A stretch of 64,000 nt of DNA from Sinonovacula constricta. Taxonomy: Eukaryota > Mollusca > Bivalvia > Cardiida > Solecurtidae. Where the stretch lies: positions 8,392,196 through 8,456,195 of the forward strand of contig CM017567.1 of the NCBI GenBank assembly GCA_007844125.1, written 5' to 3'. Position numbers and translations under genes: made by a program. This document shows positions 49,251 to 63,600 of the stretch, piece by piece. Position 1 is the first letter of the stretch; each line of letters opens with the position of its first letter. The notes under the pieces were generated by a model, which was not told where the DNA came from, searched no databases, and saw only the letters and a list, made by a program, of their open reading frames with translations.

Positions 49251-50496
49251 TCTCCAGCACATAGATTTGCAAGAGCAGTCTTCACCAAAAGCCAGTGGAC
49301 TGAAGACTGACATGGCAATGGTTACAGCTGAATAACTTTTGTTCAGCCATAAACAAAATATGGACATGTTTATGGATGGCACTAAATCTATAAATGGTTA
49401 GTTTTATATTTCACAATTCATCCCCTACCATCATAAGTAATATTGGGGGACTTGGCTTTGCATTAATATTTAATATCTTAATTTAATAATAATTTAATAT
49501 GATAATGATAATTCCTAATTGTACATTTTTGCATTTAGATTTTATAACTACACTGCACAGTTTACACTTAGGTATTATGGTGTTGAATAAGTGTTTATAA
49601 ATAATGCAGGGACACAAACTTATATTAAGCATGTTAATTCAGTGCTTTAAGAAGAATTAAGTATAATTTATATCATAAAGGATGATACATACACTACCCT
49701 ATATTGACAAATATATCTTGCATGTAAAGTCACACATTTGGCCAAAGGTTAGTCATGGGAAAAAAAAGCAAAAAAATGCATTTGCCATACCTTACAGTGT
49801 ATATAACACTGTATCATTAGGCACGTTTAAATAGCATGAAAATGAATTAAGGGCTTCACAATAAGGACATGTCTGATGGGAAAAAAATGTACAAATGGGT
49901 GTGACACATTAAAAAGTAAACAAGATCTAGGTAACCCAGGGTAGCAGTTATGAAGCAAAAGCTTTAAGGATTAGTTATATTTATAAAAAAAGAACATATT
50001 TGTGTTACAAATATATAGATATTAATTTCTAATACATGTACATATATGCACAACAGAATTTGAAATAAATCAACTACCACACACTAATATTGCACATTTT
50101 CTGACAATATGACACAAAAATACCAACAAGCCATGTCTCATGAATACAAACTAAAAAAATAAAACAATTACAAACAGAATAATTGTTCCCTAATTAGTGA
50201 CTACTAGTATATGACTGGTTAATTCAAAAAATCATAAATGCAAGACTACTAGTATTATTTTAAAACATAATTAAAGGTACTAATAGAGTTATGCTTTTAT
50301 CAAAATAATAATAACACAATGCCATATTTAAAAAATCAATAAAACCCATTACCTTTACATAATTTAAGATAGATACCAAGAAAATGATCCTCATGTAACT
50401 TTATCTTCACTCACCATATATGAATATACTTAAAAAAGATAGGCAGATAACTTGTACCTAAAAAAAATCCACATTTAACTCCCTAATACAAACTAA

Positions 50497-51130
50497 TCAG
50501 GCTTGGACAAACAGTGTTTATCCCAATCAGCCAGTTCTTGCTGGCAGCTATCTGATCAGACTTGGGCAAACAGTGTTTATCCCAATCAGCCAGTTCTTGC
50601 TGGCAGCTATTTGATCAGGCTTGGGCAAACTGTTTATCCCAATCAGCCAGTTCTTGTTGGCAGCTATCTGAACAGGCTTGGGCAAACAGTGTTTATCCCA
50701 ATCAGCCAGTTCTTGCTGGCAGCTATCTGAACAGGCTTGGGCAATCAGTGTTTATCCCAATCAGCCAGTTCTTGTTAGCAGCTATCTGAACAGGCTTGGG
50801 CAATCAGTGTTTATCCCAATAAGCCAGTTCTTGTTGGCAGCTATCTGAACAGGCTTGGGCAAACAGTGTTTATCCCAATCAGCCAGTTCTTGCTGGCAGC
50901 TATTTGATCAGGCTTGGGCAAACTGTTTATCCCAATCAGCCAGTTCTTGCTGGCAGCTATCTGAACAGGCTTGGGCAAACTGTTTATCCCAATCAGCCAG
51001 TTCTTGCTGGCAGCTATCTGAACAGGCTTGGGCAAAGTAAGTGTTTATCCCAATCAGCCACTTCCTGCTGGCAGCTATCTGATCAGGATCTACACTAATT
51101 GCTGGCAGCTATCTTATATGGATCTACCCT
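50497..51130. repeat. 59-bp minisatellite derived from the palindromic mini-element
   Basis: About ten units of AGGCTTGGGCAAACAGTGTT, then TATCCCAATCAGCCAGTTCT, then TGCTGGCAGCTATCTGATC. Some units lack a few bases around CAGTG. The last units change into GATCAGGATCTACACTA followed by ATTGCTGGCAG and then CTACCCTATTTGC, which are the arms of the dispersed palindromic element. The array is therefore an expansion of one such element. Reading frames through it merely repeat with the 59-bp period. Confidence 0.93.
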
Positions 51131-51632
51131 ATTTGCTTATAAGTCTTCATTAATAAGTAAGGTCTATTCACCCCTATGTATTAATTTAAAAATTATTTAG
51201 AACTTAGTATGTATTGTTTAATAACAAATGAAGAATGCAATGGACCAAAATCATTACAAAGTACCTAAGTGTTCTAATGAACTTGTAGTTAATGATTTTA
51301 AAACCAAGTACAATCCCAACATTTTAATCCTTTTAAACTTGATATCATTCTTTATATAACAGTCGGAATTAAGCACAAAGTACTGATTTATTTTACCCAA
51401 GTCCAAGTTTGTGTGAAGAAATATATTCTTTATTTTAATCCTACTCTTTCAATCACAATTACCCATCTTATCTTTCAGTCTCAACAAACCACCTTTTCTC
51501 AATCATGCAGATTTGTCACATCCATCAATCAATGTTAGATTTTCATCATCAAAGTCACAAATGTAGTACTAATTGTTTGAATATTTTGATTCATTTAGTT
51601 TTAATCATTTTTTTGTAGTAACAGTCTCATTC

Positions 51633-54600
51633 TTAGCTCTTCCGTGGCTCCAGTTTGTGTGATAGCTGTGTAAGGTAACGTTGGTTGTCAATCACCCGTA
51701 GGTTACGGATATAACTGGAAACCTCCGTGGACTTCTGGGTGCCAGGGGCCTCCAACTCTGGAAAAAAAATATAATAAAATGGGTAAGAAAAATAAGTGCT
51801 GATTTACCAGTTGTCTGTGCAAGAAAATAGTACAAATTTATTACCTTTTCTTTTTCCAGATATTAGTGAGAGTAAGCCAAAAACCTGAGTAGCAAGTAAA
51901 TGTTACATGCTTTGTTTGAGAGACTACTTACCATGTTCTGGTAAATTTGACAATAAAAATTTGATTGCCAGATTTTTGGATACATAATAAAATGTCATTG
52001 AAGCTGCTCCTATTCACATTTCAACATTCTTAAGGATGTGTGATTTCAAATAGTTTGGTAAGATAAAATTTGAAGATAGCATGTCACCTGCTTGATTGAC
52101 AGAAGATGTCCTACATTAATTGAACCAATTAGCAATAGCTGCTAAACCTACCTAGATTCATGCTTCTACAGAATCGGACAGTCTTCAGCGTCTGGGAAAT
52201 CATGTGCTGAAATGCAGACACAACATATATTGTGGTCAATGTTTCATTGTCACAGTTATGTGTAGATATAGAACGTATATTCTGCACTACACATGTATTC
52301 AAATTATTGCATCACTATTGAGCCAGTCAGTGAATTGTTTATATCTGCCATATACATGAAATATATTACTGCATTATAAATTGAAACATGTCTAAACCAC
52401 ATGGGTTTGGTTTAAAAAATCTGAAGAGAGCTCAATTACTCAGCCAATATTAAGTTTACAGAAATCAAAATCAAACTTGACCTGTATTTTGATACCATAT
52501 ATTTGTCTTAAATCAGTTTTGTCATTAAAAAGTTTTTGATCAGAACACAAAAAACAACACAAACCATGTATGGACAGAGGTAACTCTACATGTCATTTTC
52601 CCTATGAATGGCAGTGGCATAAAAACTAAATAGCTAATGAAGGACTGTCCTTTTTAGGATTTAAATCTACACTGTAAAGTATTTAATTCTATTGCAACTA
52701 AAACTAAATGATCACATGACACAACTTACCATTTTTTCGAAGTTGACGAGTCCATCAAAGTAGGTTTTGTTGCCTTCATGTGTGAATGTCATATCTGAAA
52801 AAAATAACACCTTTTTCTTTGGTCACTGCAAACTTAACTATCTCATTTACAGCTGTCTTTACTTTTGACTTTTTATTTGAAATGTTTATGGATTCCAAAA
52901 AGAAGTAAGCAATGATTTTACAGTAATAACCTAGCTTACTGAGACCTTTTTACTTGTAAGTTAAAAAGAGAAGACATTTTCCCGTATCATTCCTATGTCA
53001 TCCTTGTATATCAGGTGTCTAATGATTCATGTAAAGGTCATATTGTAAACTGACCAGTATCATTGCTGTCATTAAAAGCATAATAAATTGATTATGCAAA
53101 TTACACTTTAAGTAATGGAAAGTACAGAACTTTAATTTTGTGTAATTCTTAGACTGCTTAGCATAAAGTACTCAGGCTTAGGCACATGGTGTAGATGCAG
53201 ATCAACCAGCCCCTAGAAGCTGTCTGTTCAGGCTATGACCTTCTTACTGCCGAGTCATTACCAAGTTGCTATGTTACCTTCGCAAGTTAATGTTTGCAAA
53301 CAACAATATTTTGTAAGGCTTGTCAATAAAAGTAACCTGACCTGGCTAAATCAAGATTTAAGCATGTATGTACCTTTCATGAGTAGAGGCATAAATGGAA
53401 TGATGGGTGGGGCCATCTTGGCTACAGAGAGCCTGTAGACGCGGTGGTTACGTGAGGGGTCCATCAGCGTCTCAAAGTCAGCAAACATCTTCTTGAACTT
53501 CCCAGGCAGTTTCTACAAGATAAAACAGCAGAAAGGAAATGCAAGGATGTGTCATAATTTACACAGAAACACTATAAAAAGGATGTAATAGTGTTCTGTA
53601 ATATCATTTGGTTTTTTTTATTGATTGATGGTTTGAATTAAACACAAAATCAACAAAACAAAAACAAAGGTATTAGCTTAGGTTCTGTTTTATCAAAAGA
53701 TTTTAAATATCAAAAGATTTTAAATGCTGAATAAAAGTACAAAATGAATTGACAAATGAGACCGATAATGCAAAAAGGAACAACAAGCAGACAATGATCG
53801 AAAGTTTGTTACTATTTCCCTGCTTAGTCCATAACAATAAGGCTTTGGCAAATAGTGTGGGTCCTGACCAGCCAGCTACTATTGTAGGATGTATAATAGG
53901 ACCTTTATGCTGCTACAGTAATTATATATAATTACTATTATTTCCTGTACATGAAGTTGTGAACAGCTCTAAGAATTTAGGATAGGATATTGACAAATAA
54001 AAGTACCCGTGGTCTAATGTTACAACTTTAGATGCCAGATCTGAGGGTCCAGGGTCTGATTTCCCCAATGGATCACAAAATGTTAAGCCAGACTGTTTAC
54101 TGCACATTGGCCCAGGTTGTTACTACCTGAGTACTGGTTCTACCCAGGAAGTGAACAATCAAGAGGGATTAATCAAGTTGTTAAGACTCATTTCCCAAAT
54201 GACTATAAACAAATATAGATACAGATTAGAGCAATTCTTACCTCCCAGGTCTGGGACAGCCGACTTACAGCGATGTTGCTAAGTCCCATCACAATGGCAA
54301 AGAAACTGTTCAAGTTTTGATGCTCCTTACAGCTAAAAAAGAAAAAACAATGTTCAAATATTGGTGACCTTTTATGTAATAATATCGTAAAAAAAAAAAT
54401 GTAAAATGAAAGTTAGATACCATCATGGTTACATTTATAAATTAAGATTAAATTAACCGGTATATGTAACAATATTACATTTAAGTTTAAATGTGGCATA
54501 TACATGTAGATCAATATGTTGTAACAAAAATGCAAAAATAAAGTATTGTACAATAACCCCAGTGTTCCTATAATAATATAACAAAATTGTGAAACAAATG

Positions 54601-57600
54601 AGGATTTTTTAGTTCTCTGCATTAGAAGTAAAAACAAAGTTACTGCTTGACACAAAAAGAGTTAGGACTATTTATGTCTGCAGCATGATAAAAAATAGTT
54701 CTACATGTTTAGACATTTTGATGTGAAATGAAAGGCAATCACAATAATCAAATTTTTTATTAACAATATGTCCAGCCTGATGAAACTAGATGCAAATTTG
54801 GTTATAAAATATAAGGCTAAATTAATTAATTTATAAATAAACCCCTCACTTGAGCGAGGAAGAAAACACATAGTTTCCAGATGCTTGTGCCCAAAAGAAT
54901 ATTTGTTTAGTTTTAGAAATGACATAAAAATTATGTACACCTCGTCTCCACACAGTGGTTGTCAATGATTTAAAACGTGATGACTTTTCCACAGCAGTTA
55001 TTATTACCAGGTACAGGGCTTGCAGTGCTATGCTGTTGAATAGTTTGACTTACTATGAAGCCAGTTTGATGAACTTGCGGAGAAGTGTGACCCGCTTGCT
55101 AAGGTTGGCAGTCAGTACCATTTCTGTCACAACCCAGAACTGAATCTCATTAAAGCGTCGCAGAAACAGATCAAGGTTGGCTGTTATCTTTCCAAACTTG
55201 AACCGACCAAACACCTGGTAGATCAGTTCATACTGAAAGGATAAACAGAACAATTTTAAGCATTATTGCGCGGAAATCTCAATCTCATGAACTAGGTACA
55301 TAAGCTTTTTAAAATACAAACAAGTGTTTTAAAGATAACTGCCAGAAAGGTTATTCCTCTAATTAAGTTGCGTCAACAGTAGCTATTTACATTTCTTTCA
55401 GCTGATATTGTTTTTGTAAACACATATAATATCAACATGTTTCAAGAAACTTGGTGATGCAACTTAAACTGACATATTTCAAATATGATAGGGCACAAGA
55501 GGTTATTCCTCAGCCATGTGGATTCTAGTTTAGAGGGGAGGTCTCCCAGTTGACCATGGGAGTGCCAGTTATTCTACCCAAACATTTGTCTGGGAAATCT
55601 ATCTGCCATAAGTTGGTTTATTGAGTGTGGTATTTTATAAACAAGAAAGCAAACAGCATTGTTAATTAACATAAGTGCCATCAAATACAAATTATAAAAC
55701 CCTGAAACAACAGTGATGTATAGTTTTACTTACCTCCTGCACATAAGAGAAGAGCTCCCAGTCATAGAGTGTCATGAAATAGGCCATCTCTCGGGAACTG
55801 AACATCTCCAGTGTGTTGAAACTGCCATCTGTTGGCTCCTCTTGTTCTGGTAGAGGTGTCTACATATGCAAAAATAAGGCACTTATTTGCTTAATATTTT
55901 TTCAAACACTTAAAGGACATACCAAATGTTGTATTTTTTTTATTACATCCTTAATAATTTGACCAAAACAAACATATATGGAGTACAATCTGCTGTAAGA
56001 CAAATGAAAAAACTTGTATTCTGATGTCTCCAAAGTCTCTTAATAAAATGTATTTTACAAGGTCCCAATGACATTAACATAAAGGGGTTCACCTACAAGT
56101 CAGACGTAATGCTGTCCCCTTAGCCCAGAGCGTTAGGAGGGAAGCCACTAATACCAACTTTAAAGTATTTGGTTTGACCTGGCAGGGGTTTGAACTTGCG
56201 GTCCTGATCTGCAAGCCGACGATCTACCACTTGTGCTATTGCAGCCAGTTAAATGCAGGTGACCCAAAGTCTATGGTTGTTAAATTGGAGGTTAAGACCA
56301 AGAGCATTATGGTTCTTACTTGTCAGATGTGAATAGGAATGTCACTTACCAAAGCATCAAGGTGTTCTTTTGGAGTGACAAACAGTCGGCCATTGATACT
56401 GAGTCCAGTAGTGACACACAGATCATTGTCTTTGAATATCACACGCTCTGGAAGTATATTACAGATCGGAATATAGAAACTAATGCATTTAGTTAATGAA
56501 CTTTTAGCAGGGGGCAACTGTGGCATGGAGGTATAGTCGCTGATCTGTAACTCTGCTGACTGCTTAGCCTCTCACCATGTAGATTTAAGTCCTGATCAAG
56601 GAGAATAACTAAATGTTGAAAGGTCTACCAGCTGACCTGTGATGTGAATTCCTACACAAATATTGTTTAATGTTAATTATGATGATCATAATTTGTTGTA
56701 TTTTTAAAAAATGTGGTACTCAGTTAAATCATCATACTTACTAGTTGTAGACATTTTAATAAAGACTTCTAATTGTACTTTGTTGTGTTCAAAGTATCGA
56801 TAAAACTGACATTTCCGAGCCCAGAGCATTGGGAAAGAATTTTTTAACAAGAGCTGTCAGAAGACATCAGGCCTGACTTTTCCCAGTGCTGGATAGTAAA
56901 AACTGTTGCTTATCTAAACAGAAGTCTTAACCAATAAAAGAAAATTCTGCCTCCCGCGCGGCCCCACCAAAATAACTGTTCCCAAATGATTCAGGGTTAC
57001 TTCCCCTGTTGAAATAGATTTCACTTTTAATAGTGTACAAGTTGTCCAAGTTTGAAGTCTTTGACACTGTTCAAGGAATGAATAAATAGGTTAACTGACA
57101 AAGGTACTGAAACAGAGGGTCTCCACAACAGCTCCTCTTGTTTAATTCTAAAAGTTAAGGTTCAAAGTGCCACTTTAAGTATGATATCTTCTTAAGTTCC
57201 CATCCCCAATTTACAAAAGAACTAACACATTTTCAATAAAATTGGCTTAAATTTGGAACCTTTAAATAATGTCTTTTTTCACTTTAAATAAGACTTTCTT
57301 CAAAAACAAATATATGTATCTGTTTTACTACTGGTTTGCTGTGTGAAGTAACTATAGCAACAAAGTCCCTTACCTCCTGTTGACTTCACCTCACACAGCA
57401 CCAGATCTTCTCCCAGACCTAACTTCTGTTTGGCGTTGCTAAGTAACGTCTCCACCGTAGTATCCATGGGCAACTTCACGGTAGCATAAGTGTGGTCAGC
57501 ACAGTACACCTTTACAATATCTGGGAAAATATATTGTTATTATAATTACAATTAAACCACATTTAGATAACACTCTAAAAAGACATAAAATCTTTATTTA

Positions 57601-60600
57601 ATTTATGCTGAAGAAAAAATACCAGTACTATTTTTTTATATTCTAACTGTATAGCTAAACTTACTTTCATCTGAATGTTTGATAGATTTCTTTTTGTTGA
57701 CAGCATCAGCGTAATTGTCTTTGGAATGTTTTCTGGTCAGAGAGAAGTTTGAACTGTTCCTTTTCTTTGGTCGGCCCTCAGAAGATCTGAAGGATAATTA
57801 CAATTGGTCAACTTTTAAACAACAAAAAAAAGCTTTTACACATATTGATTTCCTCACGTTAAAAATAAAGGAAAATAAATGTATATCAGTACAGTTAACA
57901 CTTTTTGTGTGAAGGGATTAAATATTTGAATTAAGTTAATATTGCGAACAGATATTTTCACAAATCTTAAAAGCCTCATTTATTTCTCATATCCTCCTTT
58001 TTTTCTTTCACATGTTTGTTTAAAAAAAGGTCAGCAATTACTGAATGATATTTAAAGATTTAAAGAAACAAACACAGAAAGCAGTGCCAGTCCTAGAAAG
58101 AGACAAAAGTGTACAACAATTGCAGTGCAAATAAAATCAGTATATTGATGAAATAAAAATGAAATGGCAACCAATGTTAGCAATTACCAATAAATCTTAA
58201 AGAAAGTAGAAAACAACTGAAAATAAATTGACAAAACTCACTCGGAATGACTGTTAATGATGGTTTCCAAGGTGACCAGGTCATCTTTCAGGGAGGGATA
58301 GAGGTTAAGGTCATCCATCACACAGCTTCGTAGCTCCTAAAACAAACACAGTATACAATAAATGAGAGGTTGTTTTGTAGTTAAAACTAACACCATGATC
58401 ATTAAGGTGACTTTACAATTATTGACTAATGAAACTCCCTAAAAATGTCTTTAGAACCAGTAATGTACCACAGATCAGTAATAAACCTTATGAATGTGTT
58501 CACTATGTCACTCAAAGTCAAAGATGAGACCATCTCAGCCATCGAAAAAAAAAAAATGAGTTGTACTTTTAGTTGCTATATTATTTGTCTTTTGCATTTT
58601 TGTCTCACAGAGTAATTTAATTATACAGAGTGGGTTGTTTACTTCGCAGATATCAGGCTTCCTTTGCTGTAAAGAATGTTAAGAGCATTATATGACATAA
58701 ACCAGATTTAGTCTACCACAACTGAAAATATACTTTTGAAAATTTGTTAATTCATAGTTAAACAATCCCTATTTAACAAATATTGGGCTCAAGATTAGAA
58801 ATCTTAAATATTGATCCTGTGATAAATCTTGATCACCTGATTGGTCAATTTTCCAATTTCATTTGAATAAAAATCAATTAAGATACTGAGTATTTTCTCA
58901 GATTCAAAGTTATAACAAGTTTTACAACCAGATTTTTAATATGATTGGAAACACAAAGCACACATACCTCAAGAAAGGCCTTGATGGTTGGGTCCTCATG
59001 GAAGGCGGATCCAACGATGTTGGCCCACTCCTCAACAAAGTGCAGTACACATTTCTTGTGGTTTAACATGAACTCAAAGGCCTCTTGTTCTGAACTCTCT
59101 GACATCGAGGAATGATAGGTATAGAGGTTAAGGAGATTAACTTATACCCTGTATAAGATACACTGTGCATGTAACAGTACCTCAACATCCTATTAGAGAG
59201 TTGGAACTAAAAAAGTGCTGTTTCTGATCATTTAGCTCTAGAAGGAGAAGACAGATCTGGACCTACACTATTTACATTCACCAGAATAATTTGTGCTGGT
59301 AAAATTCCACAAAGACAATGACTGAATAGTGGTGATAGGTGCAAGAACAAAACAAGTACAAAACGACATTAAACAAAAACATAAGGTAATTCTTGGAGCA
59401 GAAGGATGAGAACAATCCTGTAGACTTTATAAATATATGTCAATATTTAAAGGATATTGTGAGATAAGTACAGGGCAGAGATGGTTGTAGGGCATGAAGA
59501 TCACGTGTGTCAGCAGGAAATCTTCCAGAAATCCATCTGAAATAGAAAAAAATATTAATAATATTTGTTTGATGTTAGTTTTTTGTTAAATTGCACCACC
59601 ACAGTTATGGTCATATATCCAACTATTTATCAGAAGAGGAAGACCCCTGACCTATGTTTAGATAGAACGACTGGCATACCCCAGGTCAGCTAGAAGATAT
59701 CCAAGGAAATTCCTACCCTGACAGGAACTCATATCCACACATTAAAGTCTGTGGCTCTACTTGGCCATGGGTGGTCCCCTACTTATTTAATTTCATAAAC
59801 AAACAATATTGTTACATCAATGGTTCTTATCAGATTGGACAGATATGGAAAAAATAGCTTTGCCTTCGGCTCCCGTTGTTATTTTAAATCTGTAGATTGA
59901 GTTATTTATTTAAAAAGTATGAGACATTTATAATATTTTATGTAAACAAATGCAATGTTTATTAAAATAGTAAAAAGTGACATGGCTCTTGTCTTTGTCA
60001 CAGAAGTCTCTTCACAGAAAAGAAACAGTTAAAAATCATTGTTCAAAAATGAAAAAAAAAAATCAACAAGGTTATGTGAAATATTATTATTATATAAGAT
60101 ATGCAATATCCCCTCACCAATCTCAGCCTCATGTCTGTTGTCAATGCGACTCTCCAGCAGGTGTTCTAACATCTTCTCTGGGGTACCAGCCATTACAGAG
60201 TACCTGCAAATCATCCAGTAAGGCAAGTGTAATTCATGTAATGCTAACTTGTAAAATACTTGGCATTAATTGATTATAAGGCAAATAGTGCAGATCCAGA
60301 TGAATTATTTCCTGCTGTGACCCTTTTAATTGTCCTTGGATAACCGTATTGACTTCGCACTGTGGGATCAAGCTAATTTGAAAGTCGACTAAATAACTGG
60401 GCCCAGAGGAAATCAACCAATTTGTTACATTATAATTATATCTGCTGAGGAGATATGAAGTCATGTGATAAATTCTTGGTACACATTAAAATCTTCACCA
60501 TTTGTATCCTTATCATCCCACTTAACCTTTACCTTTTTTTTCTAAATTTCATCACATCTACATGCAAAAGTGCCAAGATATATTGCTAGAGACTCTGCAG

Positions 60601-63600
60601 CAAAAAGTATATATCCTCATCAGACAGCTCCCAGAAGGAAGCTTGTTTATCTGAACCTACACTATTAAACAAAGTTTGAGCAACTTGTACTTAGCATGTC
60701 AGGAATTAATGGAAACACAATAAAGGAATTCCAACTTCTACAACCATTTTAAATTTGTGTTTATCTTTTTTTTACATGCAGAATATCTACACAAGTCTTT
60801 TTTAATTATGTGCAAAAAAAAGAATAGTTAAAAACTTAAAGTGAGCACTATGTTCCATGTTCCTTAAGATGTCACCTTTAACATACCAATATGAAGCATG
60901 AAGAGGACTGAAGCATTAATGCATGTTTAAACAGTAAATATATGGCAAATTGCTTTGCATCTTCTCCTAACTGTAAAATAAGTAGCAAAGTAATCACTCT
61001 TACAAAGGGTACAAAAAATAAAGCAAGCAATCTAGTATGTACTTGTAGTGTGCCTGTATGACACCATCGGATGACTGTGTGTTCGAGGGTATCTTCTCCA
61101 GGACCAGAACATCCTGGCCATGTTCCTTCAGACGAACTGTGTTTGCTTCCACATCCTGGGGGAGACATCACAGATGGAATTTGGATTAGTGTATAATTCA
61201 TAACAAAATTTGGATTAGTGTATAATTCATAACAAAACATTTTCAAGAAACATTTTTTTCATCCTACAGGGTTTATTATGTCAAAGCATTAAAAGCTTTT
61301 ATAAATGCAATGTATTCAGATATTTACATGAACAATTTAAATAAAACATTATGTTGTTTTCTAATTTTCATTATAACCATAAATATTTTTACCAGTATAT
61401 ATTTTAAGAACATTAAACAATGTATTTATATATATATATATATATATATCCAAACCATACTCTTAGTATCCTGTTGAAGTCATCTTTGTCAACCCTCAGG
61501 AAATGACAATTATCATCTCTCAACACAATCGTGGCAGCCCTGCAAACAATTATGATAATAATTGTTATACAATCAGACAAACAAAAGGTATTGTTTTCAA
61601 TCTAAGTATTTTAAAGGCTGCATTTGACATTTTATAAAGAATTTGTTCATGACTAAAACAAACAAAAAATGTGTAAAGAAAATTAACTTAAATTTCTTGC
61701 TGAGAACAAGAAAGAAGGTTATTTGTCTCAGAAACTATTGATCTACTACATGTAATAAATGAGCTCAATACCTGGGGGCATCATTTACAAGAGCAAGTTT
61801 TCCAAAATCATCTCCTTCATGTAATGTACACACCACACCCTGAAAGCAACACGAGAGCTTTATACATACAGCAATATATATTGTAAATGTCAGAGCATTA
61901 TTTGGACACAAATTGTGTCAAGTTATTATATTCACCCTGCCAAGGCAGTTACACATTTTCCAATATTTAAATTAAACAGTTTTATTCATAAAGATGATTG
62001 TAGAAGGGGCCTGTTTGAAACATATTTAGTAAGAAATATGATCTCTTCCCCATTTGAAGATCTAGTTGAAATCAAACAGCACTATAAGAGGCAGTTGACT
62101 TAAAATCCACTGTTCCTTACCTTGCCATATATTACCACATTAACAGATCCCTTCAGTATAATATACCAGGAGGTGCCCTCATCTCCTTGGTTGAACACTG
62201 AAACATATTTACAGCTAAGTAAAGTGATTGGTGCTTACAAGACAATGTATTTTTTCCCCTTAAAAACCTTTTCTGTGTATTTTTATTAAATGCTATTTAT
62301 TCGGAAGAATACATTTTAAATATATCAATATTTTTTTTTTTTTTTGTAATGTCCCATCTACATTATAAAATGAATACTAATTAATAATTTTTATTATTCA
62401 ATTATATTAAAAGAATGTTCCAAAAATTTTAGAGTGAGTGTGCTAAGTGGATAAGTTCCTACTAGCAGTAATGGACATTCAGCAGTCAAAAGACTAATGT
62501 TATTTCTATAATAATAATATAGAGATAATTTATGCATGCCATGCTAGAGAGGTGTACTTACAGACAGTGCCTGCCCTGGCATGTGACTCAAACACCAGTA
62601 CACTGGCCAGCTCACGTTTGACCATGGTGGACAGATGGGACAGGGCCTTGATGTGCAGCAACTCCTCATAGATAATCTCCAAGTCCTCCATAGTACGCTC
62701 ATGTGGCCTGGGGAAAAGGCAGAGAAAACATCAGGAGGCTTCAAATAGTTATAAATCTTAAAAAAGTTAATCTTTAACTCTTTTATTATCAAGAAATATT
62801 GGCAAAGCCAGGAAATATTTAGATCTTTGATTATTTTTCCGAGTTAAACTACATTAAGTTAAAGCCAGAAGACCAAAATATGTTAATGCTTTCTGGATTT
62901 TGCATTTATCCTGTAAAATAAAATAACCAAACTCAGATACAACACCTACCGTTTTCTTAGAATCATCCTCATCATGGCATCTGGTCCGATCTGAGCCAGT
63001 AGTAGGAAGACATCGGCCAGTTCCTCTTCACTCTCCCGTTTGGTGGCGCTAGTGGGCACTGTGCTGACACCCTCATCATCCTCATGAAAACGATAGAACA
63101 GGTACTTGTCCTTGAACTGGTGCTCATGGCAAACTGTGAGAGAGAAATGTTAAATAACAATAAAATAAGTCCATAGATTGTAGTCTGAAATATTTATACT
63201 TAAACTTGCTTATGGCAAACCATAAAAGAGATGTATGCCTCACATTGGAGCAAATATTTATGTTAATGATTAAAACATTTTGGTGTGGTGTTCATTAAAA
63301 CTGTTGCTTACTGCAAGCTATGGGAAGAGAAAACATTAATTGGACATTAGGCTAAATATTCAACCAAGCATGATTCTGCTGCACACAGCAAGTTTCAATC
63401 TGAACCAGGGCTCTGGAACCAGGGCTCTGGAATAAAAGTGGACCTCTTCCAGAAAGCTTCAACTCCAATATATGACTGGGCCATCTTTCATTATTCCTAG
63501 CAGAAAAATGTAATTATGACCATAAATAAATTCGTTATAAACTTACCATGCACAACCACACCCTCCTCCACCAGGGCTTGCCACATCCCAACCGCCTGCG

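Larger units (their letters stand above)
45965..51632. other. Gene-free region between DCAKD and the EPAC-like gene
   Basis: It holds the DCAKD 3' UTR (to about 46,480), a CpG-rich TIR element at 47,097-47,637, a long AT-rich stretch without recognisable features (47,640-49,170 and 49,260-50,490), a palindromic mini-element and a 59-bp minisatellite. Minus-strand AATAAA sites at 51,434-51,429 and 51,393-51,388 are the nearest poly(A) signals for the EPAC-like gene. Another near 47,750 would allow a much longer UTR. Confidence 0.55.

Noticed and set aside
50503..51098. Several 60-75-codon open frames on both strands that look like repeat proteins
   Set aside because: They follow the 59-bp minisatellite period and exist on both strands with no splice or coding signals; a by-product of the array.
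58968..59105. EPAC exon starting at the TGTCAG acceptor (59,096) with a GT donor near 59,477 upstream
   Set aside because: The phases do not match (0 against 1) and the conserved HYH stretch would be lost; the AT-AC junction restores both.
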